Source of the DNA: Cephalopachus bancanus
Lineage: Eukaryota > Chordata > Mammalia > Primates > Tarsiidae
Length of the DNA stretch: 64,000 nucleotides
Direction: 5' to 3'
Assembly (NCBI GenBank): GCA_027257055.1
Contig: JAPVLO010000383.1
Span: 682,001-746,000, forward strand
Part shown: one piece after another, positions 46,740-57,929 of the stretch
How positions within the stretch are numbered: the stretch's first letter is position 1
Layout of the letters: each line of letters starts with the position of its first letter
The notes under the pieces: generated by a model
Told to the model about the DNA's origin: nothing
Seen by the model: only the letters and a program-made list of their open reading frames with translations
Databases searched by the model: none
Translations under genes and position numbers: made by a program

Positions 46740-48294
46740 AGATCCCTTCTGTCCCACTTTCCATGTTCTCTTATTCCTATATTTAATTTAATTTTGTTAT
46801 GTGTAGTTCTATAAAATGCTCTAAGGCTTTCTAAAATAAGTCGTGCATTTTTTTCCCATATAGCCATTTTAAGTTTGCAGTTCAGTCGTGTTATGTATAT
46901 TCCCATTGTTGTGCCGCCCGTCTCCAGAACTTTTTGAGCAATTCCCCATTTTCTCTTCCCCAAACCCCCTGGTGATCGCCATCCCGCTTTCTGTTTTTGT
47001 GACTCTGACTACCTTAGATACCGCATGTACTTGGCGTTAGGCAGTGTTTGTCTTTATGTCATGAAATAGCATTCTCAAGGTTTCTCCGGTTGCAGCATGG
47101 GACAAAGTTTCCTTTCTTTTTAAAGATGAACAATATGCCATTGTAATATTCCACAGTAGACCCTCTTATTCACGTGGGATATGCCTCAAGACCCCAGCAT
47201 ATGCCTGAAAACAGAGATAGTACCAAACCTTACATATGCTATGTTTTTTCCTATTCATATATACCTATGACAAAGTTTAAATTATACATTAAACATAGTA
47301 AGAGATTGACACAATAACCAGTAATCAAACAAATCAACTATAACAATACACTATAATAAAGGGTATATCGATGTGATTTTTCTCTCTTTCCTTCTCTCTC
47401 TCTCTCTGTCTCAAGATATTTTATTTTTGGACCATGGTTGACCACTGGAAACTTAAAACACAAAAAGCAGGAGCATGAATAAGGGGGAACCTACAGGACG
47501 TGTTTTGTTTATCCATTCTCCCAATGATGGACATGTGGGTTACTTTCACTTCTTGGCTATTGTGAATAACGCTTCTATGAACACGGGGGTGCAGCTATTT
47601 CTTTAAGAATCTGCTTCCAATTTTCAGAACACATAGGAGTGGAATTGCTGGATCATATTGTAGTTCTATTTTTAACTTTTTGAGGAACCGCTATGCTATT
47701 TTTTCAAACCAACTGTACCATTTCCATCATCAGCACACAAGTTTACAAATTCCTCACATTCTTGTCACTCGTTGTTTTCTGGGTTTTTGTTTTTGCTTTG
47801 GATAGTAGCCTTACTAATGAATGTGAGGTGATAATTTTATTGTGGTTTTGATTTGATTTCTCTAATGAACAGAGTTATTGAGCATCATTTCATATGTTTG
47901 TTGGGTATTCATATATCATCTTTGGAGAAACGCCTATTAAAATTCTTTTCCCATTTTTGTTCAGGTTGCTTGTTATTGATGAACTGTAGGAGCTTTTTAT
48001 ATATTCTGAATGTTAAGCTTGTATTAGCTATCTAATTTGAAAATATTTCATCCCATTCACTGTTGATTATATCCTCTGGTGCACAATGACTTTAAAAGTT
48101 TTATGAGTCCCACTTGTCTATTTGTGACTTGGTCCCTTGTGCTTTTAGTGTCATATTCAACATGTTTGAGAAATCATTGCCAAGTCCCATGCCATGAAGA
48201 TTTTCTCCTCTGTTTTCTTCTAGGAATTTTATAGGTTTGGTTATTATATTTAGGTCTTAAATCTGTTTTAACTTAATTTCCTATGTAGTATAAG
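46740..48294 (-). mobile_element. Ancient L1 (L1M) 3' part, split by a MITE
   Basis: Antisense old L1 tail 'ccgtctccagaactttttgagcaa', 'ccctggtgatcgccatcccgctttctg', 'gtgactctgactacctt', then after the MITE 'ttggctattgtgaataac', 'gtggaattgctggatcatat', 'gttattgatgaactgtagg'. No intact frame. Confidence 0.88.
47155..47496. mobile_element. pogo/Tigger-type MITE (MER2-like) inside L1
   Basis: Terminal inverted repeats 'gaccctcttattcacgtggg' and 'gcatgaataagggggaac' near TA. The interior 'ggatatgcctcaagacccc...gcatatgcctgaaa' and 'ctatgttttttcctattcatatatacctatga' follows the known pattern of Tigger-derived MITEs. A CT repeat (47383-47412) lies inside. Confidence 0.8.
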
Positions 48295-48296
48295 AC

Positions 48297-49442
48297 GGTG
48301 GTCCCCAACCTTTTTGGCATTAGGGACCCAGTTTCGTGGAAAACAATTTCCCCATTGACTGGGTGAGGGGGAGGTTGATTCAAGTGCATTGAATTTCTTG
48401 TGCACTCTATGTCTATGATTATTACATTGTGATATATAATGAAATAATGATACAACTCCTCGTAATACCGATCAGTGGGAGCCCTGAACTAGACAGTCCC
48501 ATCCAGGGGTGATGGGAGACAGTGACACCCGAAGTGCGTTGCTTATGTCAGGCCGACTCTGTAATCTCATTTTGGTTGCTGTCACTGCAGAAAACCCTGC
48601 TTCACAAAGATAGGATGTTGGACATGGAAGCAGGCTTTTCAGTGCTTTGGTGGAAGTCTCAGGATATTCTGCCTTGACTTTAACCCAGAATGTATGGAGA
48701 TTCGAAGTTGTCTCAAACATACTTTTAAGGCCACCATCATTTGCGATCTCAAGCAGTTGATTCTCTTCGAGCACGGACAAAGCCAATTCGCCCGACTTAT
48801 TCACAAATGGGTGATGGATCCATTCCTTCCCAGTCCAGGGGTCTTTTGTGGATGGGAAGCAATGCCCAAACACTTCTGAAAGTTGAGGTAGGTGATCATG
48901 CAACACCGGAGAGAAAGAAGACTCTGGCTCAGTCTCTTTCAGAATCTCTGCTAATGTTTGAAACATGTCAAAAATTCCAAAGTTCACTTATCACCCCCAT
49001 AACGTTTGGCTTTGCATGTTGCCACTTTATCTGCTGGCTTGAACACAGTTGTCATTCTCCCCTGAAGTGACAGATTGAGTTCATCGAGCAGGTTGAATAT
49101 GTCACACAAGTAAGCAAGTTTTGCGACCCATTCTGTGTCACTGAAATGTGCTGCCAGTGGTGGCTTTTTCCAAAAGAAATCTTTGGAGCAGCTCTTGAAA
49201 CCCAAAAACTCTGGATAGTGATCTACCAGGTGGATTTTTTTCACATCTCACTTCTGTATATCAGAGAAGACTGTGTCCATCTCCTCACAGAGCTGCACAA
49301 ACAGATGTGAGTTAAGGGCATGCATTGTAATGCAGCTGATTATTTTCATCACATCCTGCAAAACGTTGATAAGTGCAGGTGACATCTTCTGGTTAGCCAA
49401 CATTTCTCTATGGATGACACAGTGCATGGACTCACATTACTT
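48297..49442 (-). mobile_element. Charlie3-type hAT transposon, 3' part
   Basis: The left end 'ggtggtccccaacctttttggcattaggg' is the family's terminal sequence. Minus-strand frames 48472-48987 and 48984-49244 read the transposase C-terminus, including the hAT dimerisation segment (PTSYLCEAGFSAVTATKMRLQSR) and upstream PLAAHFSDTEWVAKLAYLCDIFNLLDELN. It stops near 'gactcacattac' at the Alu. The 171-codon frame is a fossil, not a host gene, though hAT genes of this type have been domesticated elsewhere (ZBED family). Confidence 0.88.
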
Positions 49443-49454
49443 ACTTCCAGAATC

Positions 49455-49745
49455 ATTTTTTTTTTTTTGAGTTGGAGTCTCACTCTGTCGCCCAGACTGG
49501 AGTGCAGTGGCCACTCCCGGCCACCGCAGCCTTGACCTGCTGGGCTCCGGCGATCCTTCCACCTCAGCCTTCCAAGTAGCTGGAACTACAGGCGCGCGCT
49601 ACCACGCCCGGCTAATTTTTGATTTATTGTAGAGATGAGGTCTTGCCAAGTTGCCCAGGCGAGTCTCAAACCTGCGGGCTCAGGCAATCCACTCACCTCA
49701 GCCTCCCAAAGGCGTGGGATTACAGGCTGAGCCACTGAACCCGGC
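49455..49745 (-). mobile_element. Alu, strepsirrhine-type
   Basis: Antisense Alu flanked by perfect 12-bp acttccagaatc at 49443 and 49746. Confidence 0.97.
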
Positions 49746-49870
49746 ACTTCCAGAATCTTATTAAATTCTCTAGCAATCTTGCGATCATTATCCCTGTTTA
49801 CAGGTGAAGAAATTGAAATTTAGAAAGAACAGGTACTTGGCCAAAGCCTCCTAGCTTGTGTCAGAATTAA
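49746..49870 (+). repeat. 125-bp direct repeat, copy 1 (contains MIR)
   Basis: Matches 50810-50934 over exactly 125 bases with 7 mismatches by hand count. The second half is a MIR fragment (tttacaggtgaagaaattgaaa, acttggccaaagcctcctagc). Confidence 0.93.
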
Positions 49871-49876
49871 CCTCTT

Positions 49877-50112
49877 TGACCCCAACAGAGTGGCTGTCAT
49901 GACTGGATGGCTTTCTAGTTTCACCACTCGGGTCACAGAGGTGGCTTCTGAGTGTGAGTCCACGCACTGTGTCATCCATAGAGAAATGCTGGCTAACCGG
50001 AAGATGTCACCTGGACTTATCGACGTTTTGCAGGATGTGATGAAAATGACCAACTGCATTAAAATACATGCCATCCAGTCATGGCGGTCACTCCATTTGT
50101 GCATGTACTGAC
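49877..50112 (+). mobile_element. Charlie3-type hAT fragment, opposite orientation
   Basis: The + strand reads FTTRVTEVASECESTHCVIH and REMLANRKMSP.LIDVLQDVMK, the same transposase region that ends the minus-strand piece at about 49290-49440. The overlap shows a second copy or a duplicated piece, not a simple inversion. Confidence 0.85.
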
Positions 50113-50159
50113 ACAAAATGCCCGATTCAGTTTTCCTGATATGGAATCATTCAAAGACT

Positions 50160-50808
50160 TCACTTGTGACCCCTTCCCTCCAATCTCTGCCTCCATGGTC
50201 ACATGACCTTCTCTTATTCTGTCTGTCTAATGTCTCTGCCTCACTCTTACAAAGACGCTTGTCATTGGATTTAGGGCCTGCTCGGAGAATCCAGCATGAT
50301 CTCCTCATCTCGCAATTCTTGATTGGTTTGTCTTGCTTTGGTATATTAGGATGGCATCTATTCCATTGTGAGTTCCTTGGTGATGGCAGACACTGTCTTT
50401 TCTTCTTTTCTTTTTTTGAGTTGGAGTCTCATCCCATCACCCAGGCTGGAGTACAGCTCACAGCCACCCCAGCGTCAACCTGCTGGGCCCTGGTGATCCC
50501 TCCACTCCAGTCTTCCAAGTAGCTGGAACTGCAGGTGCGCACTACCATGCCTGGCTAATTTTTTATTTATTGTAGAGACAAGGTCTTGCCAAGTTGCCAG
50601 GGCTGGTCTCGAACCAGCGGAATCAGACAATCCACTCACCTCGGCCTCCCAAAGTGCTGGGATGACAGGCTGAGCCACCGAGCCTGGCTCATCTCACAAT
50701 TCTTAACTTAAATCTGTGTCCTTTTTCCAAATAAGGTCACATTCACAAGCTCTAGGGATTAAGATGTGGATCTATCTTTTTATGGGCCACCATTCAGCCC
50801 ACTATACT
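50160..50808 (-). mobile_element. MLT1-type MaLR LTR, split by an Alu insertion
   Basis: Antisense LTR: 'ccctccaatctctgcctccatggtcacatgac', 'tcattggatttagggcctgctcggagaatccagcatgatct', then after the insertion 'cttttttccaaataaggtcacattcac' type sequence and 'gggccaccattcagcccact'. Confidence 0.8.
50321..50687 (-). mobile_element. Alu with probable 3' transduced segment, inserted in MLT1
   Basis: Direct repeats ctcatctc(g/a)caattctt, 17 bases with one mismatch, at 50304 and 50688 bound the insert. On the minus strand it holds an Alu (50417-50687), a short A-rich tail (about 50395-50416) and about 74 bases of other DNA (50321-50394) that looks partly like an L2/MIR end. Confidence 0.75.
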
Positions 50809-50809
50809 G

Positions 50810-50934
50810 ACTTCCAGAATCTTGTTAAATTCTCCAGCAATCTTGTGATCATTATCCCCTTTTACAGGTGAAGAAATTTAAATTTAGAAAGAACAAGTAC
50901 TTGGCCAAAGCCTCCTAGCTTGTGTCAGAATTAA
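50810..50934 (+). repeat. 125-bp direct repeat, copy 2
   Basis: Partner of 49746-49870, lying directly next to the MLT1 5' end. Confidence 0.93.
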
Positions 50935-52280
50935 GATTTCCCCCAAGGCTCACTAACACCTGTGCCCAGTGCTGACAGAGACTACCCGTGCCTGGTCAGT
51001 TATTGGGCACTGTCCTTGCCAAGACAAAATCAGCTTCAGACGATAGTGCTCACAGGTGACCTTGTACACTCCACTCATCACACCAAAGAAGTAAAAGTCC
51101 TGCTTGCTGAAGGATAATTTAGTCTAATAGAGGCAACAATATAGTCAAGCAACTAATGGGTTCTCTTCACAGTCAAATCCAAAGAGGCATCAACCTAACC
51201 TACATTTAGGTATCCATGCAATGTTTTCAAAGAACCTTTTCCACTTTTTTATCCCCTGAAAAAAGACACATTTCTTTAGCTTAGTCTAATTCACTCAACA
51301 TTTGCCGAGTATCTACTAAAATTTATGGTATAATATCCCTTGAAGTTCTGCTTTCTTCCCCAGTTTTGGACCTTTGTATGTTATAATACAATAAAGACAC
51401 ATTTCAACTCACATCCAAAAAAGGTCTAAAGATATTCTGGCATTCTCTACAGCCTAGATTATTTTTTAAATCTACTGAATATTAACTTTTTGTTTTGTTC
51501 TTTTCCATTGCTTAAACTTAAGTTGTTTTAAATAACATTAAGGTTTTACGTAACTGCAATTGGCTACTTCTAAAAAATATTTTTTTAAATAAAGCTTTTT
51601 CTAAGTTCAGATTTAGGAGTGGTTTAAAATAGGCTCATGGGTACACATTTAGTCAAGTCCATGAATGTAATTGTAAACTAAGCTGATATCATGCTGTTTT
51701 TAAAGCTAGCTCATCCTACGAAGGACAGGGTTTTCAACATAAATGTTATGTTTCAGTAGAGATACATCTCACATAGCAAAAAAAGTGGCTAGCTTAAAAA
51801 TCACAGCAGTTTTCAGGAAAGGGATAGATTTTTAAAAATAATCTTGTGTGTTTAAGGAATTGATATATTTAATGAGCTCACATACTTCTGTTATCACTGA
51901 TTGGGGAAATACAAAAACTGAGATGGCATTCCTATGGCCAGAATGAAGAGGATCAGAAGAAGAAACTCAAGAGGATCAGAAGAAGAGACTCAGCTCAGAG
52001 ACTTTAAAATGTAAATAGAGCTCGTCAGGGGACACACCCTCACTTCCCATAATGTGTTTGCAGATAAACAAGCAAGGAAAACTTGCACTAATTCTATCGG
52101 GGCATAATTAAAAATAATTAGATAGGAAAAAAACACCTCACTCGTTTTATAAAATAACTTCAAGAAGATAGAGATGAATTTTGCATTTTCATAAAATGGT
52201 GAGTGCGTAGCACAGGCTTGGGAGCTGAGGTCCCCAGTGATATAAGCTTCCTTCCTCCTGTATACCTGTCAGTTTGCTTT

Positions 52281-52283
<3 letters not shown>
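50935..52283. other. Unassigned A/T-rich sequence
   Basis: No gene or transposon recognised. A 23-bp tandem duplication (aagaggatcagaagaag...) occurs at 51946-51968 and 51969-51991 with one mismatch. Confidence 0.5.

Positions 52284-52349
<66 letters not shown>
52284..52349 (+). repeat. (AC)33 microsatellite
   Basis: About 66 bases of uninterrupted AC, likely polymorphic. Confidence 0.98.
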
Positions 52350-52350
<1 letters not shown>

Positions 52351-53297
52351 GGACTGTCTCCAGGGAAGAGGGGGTATGTGTTTATTGAGTCAGCCCTTGG
52401 CAGCCATCAATAAGTGCACTAGTTAAAGGCAATGAAAGAGTATAATACACATACTGCAAACCCAGAAAAATACTAGTGTGGATAGATAGATGACACACAG
52501 ACAGACAGATTCGCCTTATGGTGAAATGAAAAAGTGCACAGAATGGCCATCACGCTGCCTTTTGCTACAGTAAAAGGCAATGACCAAACTTCAGGAAAGG
52601 CATACAAACGTATATGGCTTGCTCACATTGCAGAAGGGCTGTAGGTCCACTGGACTTGTGCCAAGATTGGCTGGGCTAATATGCATCAACTCATTTTTAG
52701 ACCCCGGGGTGAAGAGCAACCACTCTTTGGAGCACATGATACTCACAGAGAAGGGCAGAAGTGGAGGGGGACACAGCCAAGCCACAAAAAGCCATTGTCA
52801 TTTTCTGCTGAGACATAGCATACTTCTCATCCACTCCCATCCCACTCGCAAAGCAATTACAGAGTCAGTGGGGCAAGGACGTTCATGCCACTATGAGAAA
52901 CCATGCAAAGTGGAGACAAACAGAGAAACGTGAATAAATCATTTTATCATGCCTAAGACAGTAAAATAATATGTCTAAATGAACATTCATAGGGAAAATA
53001 ATATGATTATTTAACACTCAGGCAATTCGGACAGAAAACTCTTTCAACTAGTGGTGGGCGGACCCAAGTTTTATGGAGTCTGAAACATAAACAGTTTTTA
53101 TAATCCTTTAGGAGAATATGATCAAATACTACTCATATGAAATTGGAGGCTTTGAAGTTTAAGTTCATTTATTTATTTTTAATTTTTTTTTGAAGTTTAA
53201 GTTTAATAGCTTCAAGGTAAATTTGATTTTTGCCTCCAGTTTTAAGCATGCAAAAATATTCTAACTCCATTCGCAGTAAAATATTGGCAAAAATGTA
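52350..53297. other. Unassigned sequence
   Basis: A short GATA/GACA-rich part at 52483-52508. The 117-codon frame at 52580-52933 has no domain. Confidence 0.45.
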
Positions 53298-53872
53298 GTG
53301 CGAGGCCCAAAAAACTGTGATTTATGTACAAAAAATAGTGTATTTGTTCTTACATGTTTAAACTTCAGTCACCTTTAAAGGACCCTCTGTTTGATTCAAG
53401 ACACCTCTCGAGACGCTTTTTTCACTGCTCAAAACCGTTTTTGAACTTGTTAATTTTGACGCCTTTTAGTGCTTCTGCCGGTTTTTGTTTCACCTTCTCC
53501 ACATTGGCAAAACGTTTCCCTCTGGGAATTTTTCTAATCCGAGGAAACAAACAAAAAAAAGTCACTTGGGGCAAGATTGGGTGATGAGGGTGGGGGTGAG
53601 GGCAAGGAGGTCATGCAGGTTTTGGTCACAAACTGCTGAACACCCAACCCAGTATGGGCAGGTGCGCTTGTAAATCACCCATCATGAAATGGGCAAACAT
53701 GTTGAAAAAATTCCAAAAAAAGATTCACTGAAGCCAAATGCAGCTTCTCACAACAACGGTTACACTGATGCTGATAGGTTAACAACACTTACTTAGCACA
53801 GAAAGTCTGTACTGCAAGGGGCCCACCCCCAAAAAAGTAATTCCAGTTTTTTGGGGGGGGCAGTCCCCCTCA
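53298..53872 (-). mobile_element. Internally deleted mariner-family transposon, copy 2
   Basis: Flanked by TA at 53296 and 53873. Terminal inverted repeats are 'cgaggcccaaaaaactgtgatt' on the left and the reverse of 'gtaattccagttttttggggg' on the right. The minus strand reads a mariner C-terminus (SDFF.FPR, GKRFANVEKVKQ..AEALKGVKI, KKRLERCLES) with a stop and frameshifts. The collinear layout matches 11920-12470, including the same direct join of 5' sequence to the C-terminal part. Confidence 0.8.
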
Positions 53873-53874
53873 TA

Positions 53875-54096
53875 GACGTCCTTTGCTTCAAAACTTGCAT
53901 TAGTACTCTTCTTTAACAATAAAACACTGATTTTTTTTTTTAATAAACAGAGGATCAGTTATTTGTTGGGACTTAGAAACTTGGTAAGATAATCTGGTCT
54001 CCTGAGGTTGCCTGGGTAAAAAACTAAGAAGTAGTTGGGATTTCCCTGGAGAGTCTTCTCTGAAGAAACCCACAATTTTATTTATGTAAAGAATCT
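53875..54096. other. Short unassigned sequence
   Basis: Nothing recognised. Confidence 0.5.
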
Positions 54097-54393
54097 AGGC
54101 TGGGCTCGGTGGCTCAGCCTGTCATCCCGGCATTTTGGGAGGCTGAGGCAAGTGGATTGCCTGAGCCGCGGGTTCGAGACCAGCCCAGGCCACTTGGTGA
54201 GACCGCGTCTCTACAATAAATCGAAAAAATTAGCTGGGCATGGTAGCACGTACCTGTGGTTCCAGCTCCTTGGAAGGTTGAGGTTTGGAAGGATCACTGG
54301 AGCCCAGCGGGTCAACGCTGGGGTGGCCGTGAGCATGCCACTGCACTCCAGCCTGGGTGACAGAGTGAGACTCCAACTCAAAAAAACAAAAAT
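54097..54393 (+). mobile_element. Alu
   Basis: Sense Alu flanked by aaagaatc on both sides, with the divergent 'gggtcaacgctggggtggccgtgag' second arm, so a different subfamily from most copies here. Confidence 0.94.
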
Positions 54394-54861
54394 AAAAGAA
54401 TCCAAATTGACTACCATTGTTAAATACATGTTGACCAACTTCATGATGCTCTTGTAGTATTTTTTTAATTTGGGGAAAATAGTTGGTCCCTCGCCCCAGA
54501 AGATGTCTGACGTGTAGATGCAAGATTTCTACTAAGAATTAACACTTATTTTTTTAGTTTACCACAAAAGGTAATTTTTTTCTTATACATTGTCCAGACT
54601 TGTAAATACTATGGTTGAGAATGATGGAGGAAATTATGGGTGATGTGGTTTTTGAGCCAGGTGAGCTGAAGTGAACGATGAGACGGTAGGATTAACATAC
54701 GGCGCGGTGCATGACAGAAGGCCCGGACGCCACCCACAGGTTGACACAGGAGAAGAGACGAAAGATGGAGACAAAAAGAGCCTGCATCGCAAGTCCCTAT
54801 CATTCTACTCTTCTCTTGCACACACTTTCTCTCTCTCTTTATTTCAATAGGTTTAGCGAAT
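54394..54861. other. Unassigned sequence
   Basis: Nothing recognised. Confidence 0.5.
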
Positions 54862-54873
54862 ACAAATAGTTTT

Positions 54874-55167
54874 CTTTCTTTCTTTTTTTTTTTTTGCGTT
54901 GGAGTCTCACTCTGTTGCCCAGGCTGGAGTACACCACGGCCACCACAGCCTTGACCTGCTGGGCTCCGGCGATCCTTCTGCCTCAGCCTTCCAAGTAGCT
55001 GGAACTGCAGGTGTGCACCACCGTGCCCAGCTCATTTTTTGGTTTATTGTAGAGACGAGGTCTTGCCAAGTTGCCCAGGCTGGTCTCGAACCCCTGGGCT
55101 CAGGCAATCCTCTCGCCTCCGCCTCCCAGAGTGCTGGGATTACGGGCGTGAGCCACCACGTCCAACT
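54874..55167 (-). mobile_element. Alu
   Basis: Antisense Alu flanked by a(c/t)aaatagtttt at about 54862 and 55169. The 161-codon + frame over it is antisense-Alu translation, not a gene. Confidence 0.94.
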
Positions 55168-55297
55168 TATAAATAGTTTTTGGTTACATGAATGCATTGT
55201 GGCAAAGAAGGGCTTTAAGTGCACTCACCACCCTCACCTGTGCACACTGCTGATGGGTGATTTTTTTCACCCCTCCACCCCTTCCCACCCTTTACTC

Positions 55298-55712
55298 GAT
55301 GTGGTAGGCAGGATCATGGTTCCTGTAGAAATTCATACCCGAATTCCCAGAAGCTGTTCCTTACATGGCAAATGTACTTTATGAATATAATTAAGGTACG
55401 GGACCTTGAAATGGGGAAATTATCCTGCAGTATCCAAGTAGGCCCAGTCTAATCACATGAGTCCTTGAAAGGAGATACCCTTTTCTGGCTGTGGTCAGAG
55501 AAAGAAATGTGATCACAGAAGGGTCTGTGAGACTGAACCCACTGAGCAACCCGCCCCCCCCCAAAAAGAAACACAGTCCTGCCGGCACATTGACCTTAGT
55601 TGGCTGAGATCTTACTGGACTTCTGACCTCCAGATCTGAAAGATAAAAGCTGTGTCGTTTTAATCTGCTGCATCTGTGGTCATTTGTTACTGCAGTGACA
55701 GAAAGCTAATAT
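55298..55712 (+). mobile_element. MLT1-type MaLR LTR
   Basis: Sense LTR: 'cttacatggcaaatgtactttatgaatataattaagg', 'gaccttgaaatggggaaattatcctg', 'agtaggcccagtctaatcacatgagtcctt', and end 'ttctgacctccagatctgaaagataa', 'catttgttactgcagtgacagaaagctaat'. A central part is missing; a C run at 55551-55561 marks the gap. A solo LTR. Confidence 0.88.
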
Positions 55713-57059
55713 ACCGATGAAACGAATCACCCAGTGACACATGCAGATAATGTCCTTAATTCCCTGGTATTATGACTGCTCCAGGAAGATCAAGATCCCG
55801 TAATCCTCACCCCCAATTCCTCACCTTTGAGCTTCACCCAGGTTCTGAGGCTGTCACAGGTATGTGCACTGTCACTCTGCCATGGTCCCCCAGGCATCCT
55901 TTTCAGCCCAGAAATAAATCTCTTCTAGTTGATCTCTTTCAGTGTCCTCATCTTGTGTTGGTGAAGTGACATTTCAGATTCTCTTCATCCGATTATTCTG
56001 CACAAGTTAAAGTGGAAAAACTCACGTGGGCACCCCATGAGTCACGTTCTCCAGTGTGCTTAAGCTGTCTGCAGTGGGTCGGGAGAAATGGTTTTGGAAG
56101 CACCTGTATTTTCGACCACGTTTGACAATTTGGTTGGTTCATGTAGCTGAAACAGAGCATGTGATGTGAAGTTCTTCTATGGGCTTTGAAATATGGTCAC
56201 ATTTAAACTTTTAAACTGCCTTCTAATTAAATCCACCTCAACCTTGTGACGATGCATGCCTGTATTTTGTTATTGGCTGGACACACTACAGTGCAAGCAA
56301 GTATCTGTTTACCTCCAAAGGGGATATTCAGGAAGAAACCATAAGAGGAGCCCTTGATTAAAAATAAAGGTAAAAGTGAGTCACTTGAGGGAAGTTAAAA
56401 AAAGATACAGAATATATACACAGGCAGGGGATGGACTGATTCCAAAACATCGTTTAAAATAGTTTGGGTGGAAACAGTTATTAACTGGAGGTGAGAAACA
56501 GTCTCATATACTATTGTGAATGGTTTTCTTTGCACGGATGGTAAGACAGGCTGGAAAGTGTATTCGAGCAGCAGTGAAGGTGGGATAAATAAGTTAAGGA
56601 CTAAACTGCAAAGAAACAGGAGTCTTTCTGAAGAAAGATGCTGTAAAAGAATACAGTCATTTGCCAAATAATGGACCAGAATGATCAGCTTTGTATTAAT
56701 TGATGTCGTAAAGTAATTGTATAACATTTTAATATACTTTAATGCATTTTTTTCAACATCAAGGAACTTAATAATGTGGAGAAGAGTGTTCAGCATCCTC
56801 ACAGAGATTCATTTCTGATTCCAGCCATGTGTCACTGAAACAAACAAACAAACAAACAGGATTTAATCCTAATGGAACATTACCACACCCAAAATATTGA
56901 CTCTTTGTAGTATACATTCCTTAGAAGAAAGCTCCAGTTTACTGACATGATTTAAATACTAGAGACTGGCAAAAGAGATGACTTGTGTTCCTAAAGATAC
57001 TTATTCACGTCAACTCGCTTTCCACAAGAACCAAAGTAGAAGCCACAAGAACTCCTCTG
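55713..57059. other. Unassigned sequence
   Basis: Contains an (AAAC)n run at 56838-56858. The 135-codon minus frame at 56395-56802 shows no domain. Confidence 0.45.
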
Positions 57060-57205
57060 GTTTTCCCCTTGAGAAACAGCTGAGTGCACTGGACTCAGTG
57101 CCAGAACACCTGGTTCCAGTCCCCATTTCTCTGCTCCTGACAATGAGAATGCAAAGGAGACCTCCCAGGGCCTGTTTCCTTTGTGGAAAACAGAGATAAT
57201 CTTAC
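57060..57205 (-). repeat. MIR SINE
   Basis: Antisense MIR: gagtgcactggactcagtgcc, aacacctggttccagtcc, tttgtggaaaacagagataa. Confidence 0.7.
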
Positions 57206-57929
57206 CTATTTTTGTCTGATTCCAAAAAGGAGGTAACACAACATACCGCAACACAAAATTACTTTGTCAATTTTAAAGCGTTCTAGACAATAGGGTCCTT
57301 AAATGAAGCTTTGAAAAGAAACAGTATATAAGTCATTAGAATACTAATTCAGCACAAAGATATTTTGTTATAACTTTTGGGAGAATTATATCAAAACCAT
57401 CTAGCAAGAGTTTCATGGCAATTGTCATCAACGTAGGCTGGGTGTGTTGACAGTCATGTTCATTGCACGTGAACTTTTGGAAAATGAATGTTGTCTTCTC
57501 CACAGTTTGCCTACACTTAGCCCTAATGGCCTTATCCTTTGTTTCTGAGTTCTCTTCTTCCATTTCTTGTTGACTGTTAAATAGTTTCTTCATTAAGGTG
57601 CTAGAACAAAGACTGGAGTTAGTGGTTTATTGACCAGCAAATATTAATCGTTTATTCACTTGTTACGTGTGTGTCACTATTCAGTAAACTCAGCAGAATG
57701 AGCATTTGAATTTTGTTCCTCTTCCAAACTGACTAGCTCTTTGTCTGAATTAATCAAATCATCCAGTGGGTTTTTGCCTTCCTGTAGACACAGATTAAAT
57801 GTCACTTTCTATCTTCAAGCTGCTGTTTTGAAAATTGGTGATCTGTAGGTGGAAAACGCTATAGCACTTTAGAAACAGAGTACTATACAGTGAGACTTAT
57901 TAGACTGATATTTTCAATTTGCGGGTTTA
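57206..57929. other. Unassigned sequence
   Basis: Nothing recognised. Confidence 0.5.

Noticed and set aside
48472..48987. 171-codon open frame as a possible host gene
   Set aside because: It is the C-terminal part of a Charlie3 transposase next to the element's own terminus, with further frames broken upstream. No sign of a promoter or splicing, so I treat it as a fossil rather than a domesticated gene.
52160..52388. Frames with long repeats of Cys-Val or Thr-His
   Set aside because: Translation of the AC microsatellite.
54899..55384. 161-codon open frame
   Set aside because: Most of it is translated antisense Alu (VAQAGVHHGHHSL-type), a well-known artefact.
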